From NCBI GenBank assembly GCA_023431725.1, contig JAEYVN010000183.1, positions 1 to 6,540 of the forward strand: DNA of 6,540 nt, written 5' to 3'. Under the pieces are notes generated by a model. The model made no database searches. It was not told the origin of the DNA and saw nothing but the letters and a program-made list of their open reading frames with translations. Source of the stretch: Pseudomonadota bacterium (GTDB taxonomy: Bacteria; Pseudomonadota; Alphaproteobacteria; Rhizobiales; Xanthobacteraceae). Below, one piece after another: positions 5,687 to 6,540 of this stretch (positions within the stretch are counted from its first letter, which is position 1; the number at the start of each line of letters is the position of its first letter). Both the position numbers and the translations under genes were made by a program.

Positions 5687-6540
5687 TCACACTGGCGGCT
5701 GGATCCCCAGTCGCTCCGATACCGCCGTGAGTTCTGCGAGGATCGGAGGCGGCAGCGGAATTCCATCTCGCCATCGCTCCTTCGCAGCGCGATAACCGCG
5801 CTCACCAGGCATCAGGATTTCACTGGCGTCCGGAGCGACCGGCATTGCCTTCAAGGCCTCGATCATACGACCGACCTCGGCGCGGAATTGCGCCAAATCG
5901 ACAAACTTCGCGATATCGACGGCAATGATCAGCGCGTTCTGGCGATGCCTGGCGCCATCTCCGGTCTTCTGAAGTGCATCGGCGACGAGTGGATGCCCGG
6001 CCAGCAAGCTTGCAAGGCACTCGATCATCAGCGCAAGCCCCGATCCCTTGGGACCGCCCAACGGTGCAGTCATGGTGGCCTGAGCAGGATCGGTCGTCGA
6101 CTTGCCGGCCTTGTCGACAGCCCAACCCGGCTCCAGCGCCGTGCCAGCCTTACGCGCCAGCATCAGTTTGCCGAGTGAAACGGCGCTTGAGGCCATATCG
6201 AAAACGAGCGGCTGGTCGGCCCCGCCGGGCACTGCGATCGAAATCGGATTGGTGCCTACCGCCGCCCCGTGCGCGCCATGATACGGCATGAATGGGTTGC
6301 CGGCATTCACTGCAATACAAGCCAGCCCCGCCGATGCGAGCCTTTCCGTGTAGAAGCCCAGCGCACCCGAATGCGTCATCCGCGCGACGAGTGCCATCGC
6401 AATTCCATGGCGCGGAGCGAGCTCGATCAACCGATCGACAGCCAGAGACATGACAACCGGTCCCGGCGCACGGTCCGACTCGATGACGACACTCGCAGCG
6501 GTCGGCTCGCTGATCTGGGGTGTCGCCTTCACTTTCATGA
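5687..6540 (-). CDS. Ldh2-family NAD(P)-dependent 2-hydroxyacid/2-oxoacid dehydrogenase, N-terminus outside window
   Basis: Cytoplasmic oxidoreductase of the malate/L-lactate dehydrogenase (Ldh2/YlbC) family, which interconverts 2-oxo and 2-hydroxy acids, or cyclic imino acids, with NAD(P)H. Counting from the Met codon at 6538, visible motifs are MTHSGALGFY (54-63) with the conserved active-site His56, VGTNPISIAVP (94-104), FDMASSAVSLGK (113-124), the nucleotide-binding segment APLGGPKGSGLAL (158-170) and MPGE (243-246). Family members have about 330-350 residues and begin with a helical N-terminal region missing here; the frame stays open to the right edge, so Met 6538 is most likely internal and some 50-65 residues lie outside. 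It is the most upstream visible gene of the operon with the ABC transporter and crotonase. Known members reduce or oxidise malate, (R)-sulfolactate (ComC), ureidoglycolate, 2,3-diketogulonate and piperideine-2-carboxylate. A sulfur-bearing lactate or pyruvate would suit the context, but sequence alone does not choose. Confidence 0.9.
   Translation of the reverse strand, partial: MKVKATPQISEPTAASVVIESDRAPGPVVMSLAVDRLIELAPRHGIAMALVARMTHSGALGFYTERLASAGLACIAVNAGNPFMPYHGAHGAAVGTNPISIAVPGGADQPLVFDMASSAVSLGKLMLARKAGTALEPGWAVDKAGKSTTDPAQATMTAPLGGPKGSGLALMIECLASLLAGHPLVADALQKTGDGARHRQNALIIAVDIAKFVDLAQFRAEVGRMIEALKAMPVAPDASEILMPGERGYRAAKERWRDGIPLPPPILAELTAVSERLGIQPPV

Noticed and set aside
5342..6178. 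278-codon open frame on the plus strand
   Set aside because: It crosses the antisense of the ATPase N-terminus, the intergenic gap and much of the Ldh2-family gene. Its product resembles no family I know, and both opposite-strand genes have intact motifs.

Overview
The window looks like chromosomal DNA of a GC-rich proteobacterium. An alphaproteobacterium of the Hyphomicrobiales/Rhizobiales type is my best guess, from codon use, the gene families present and the compact operons; no marker gene fixes the taxon. Seven protein genes cover almost all of it. No RNA gene, insertion sequence, CRISPR array or long repeat is visible, and no gene-free stretch exceeds 300 bases.

Layout, left to right. 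(1) Positions 1-1958, minus strand: an apparent operon read right to left. It holds an IclR-family regulator, a small cupin thiol dioxygenase of the cysteine / 3-mercaptopropionate dioxygenase family, and a family III (CaiB/BaiF) CoA-transferase that runs off the left edge just before its expected catalytic Asp. (2) Positions 1959-2039: a short divergent control region with three TTCCA/TGGAT half-sites exactly 10 bp apart, a good candidate IclR operator. (3) Positions 2040-3152, plus strand: a YeiH-type (UPF0324) membrane protein, the family usually annotated as putative sulfate exporter. (4) Positions 3162-6540, minus strand: a second apparent operon read right to left. It holds an Ldh2-family NAD(P)-dependent 2-hydroxyacid/2-oxoacid dehydrogenase (start beyond the right edge), an ABC ATPase and permease of the nitrate/sulfonate/taurine (SsuBC/TauBC) type, and a crotonase-fold enoyl-CoA hydratase/isomerase-like protein whose two usual catalytic glutamates are both replaced.

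How they may work together (inference). Thiol dioxygenase, family III CoA-transferase and a sulfur-oxyanion exporter match successive steps of the known 3-mercaptopropionate route: 3-mercaptopropionate to 3-sulfinopropionate, to 3-sulfinopropionyl-CoA, to propionyl-CoA plus sulfite, with removal of the inorganic sulfur. The adjoining operon adds a sulfonate-type importer, a 2-oxo/2-hydroxyacid dehydrogenase and an unusual crotonase. Together the window may be a locus for uptake and breakdown of an organosulfur carboxylate under IclR control. The substrate, the desulfinase and the transporter's periplasmic binding protein are not visible here. The two minus-strand operons could also be functionally unrelated neighbours.
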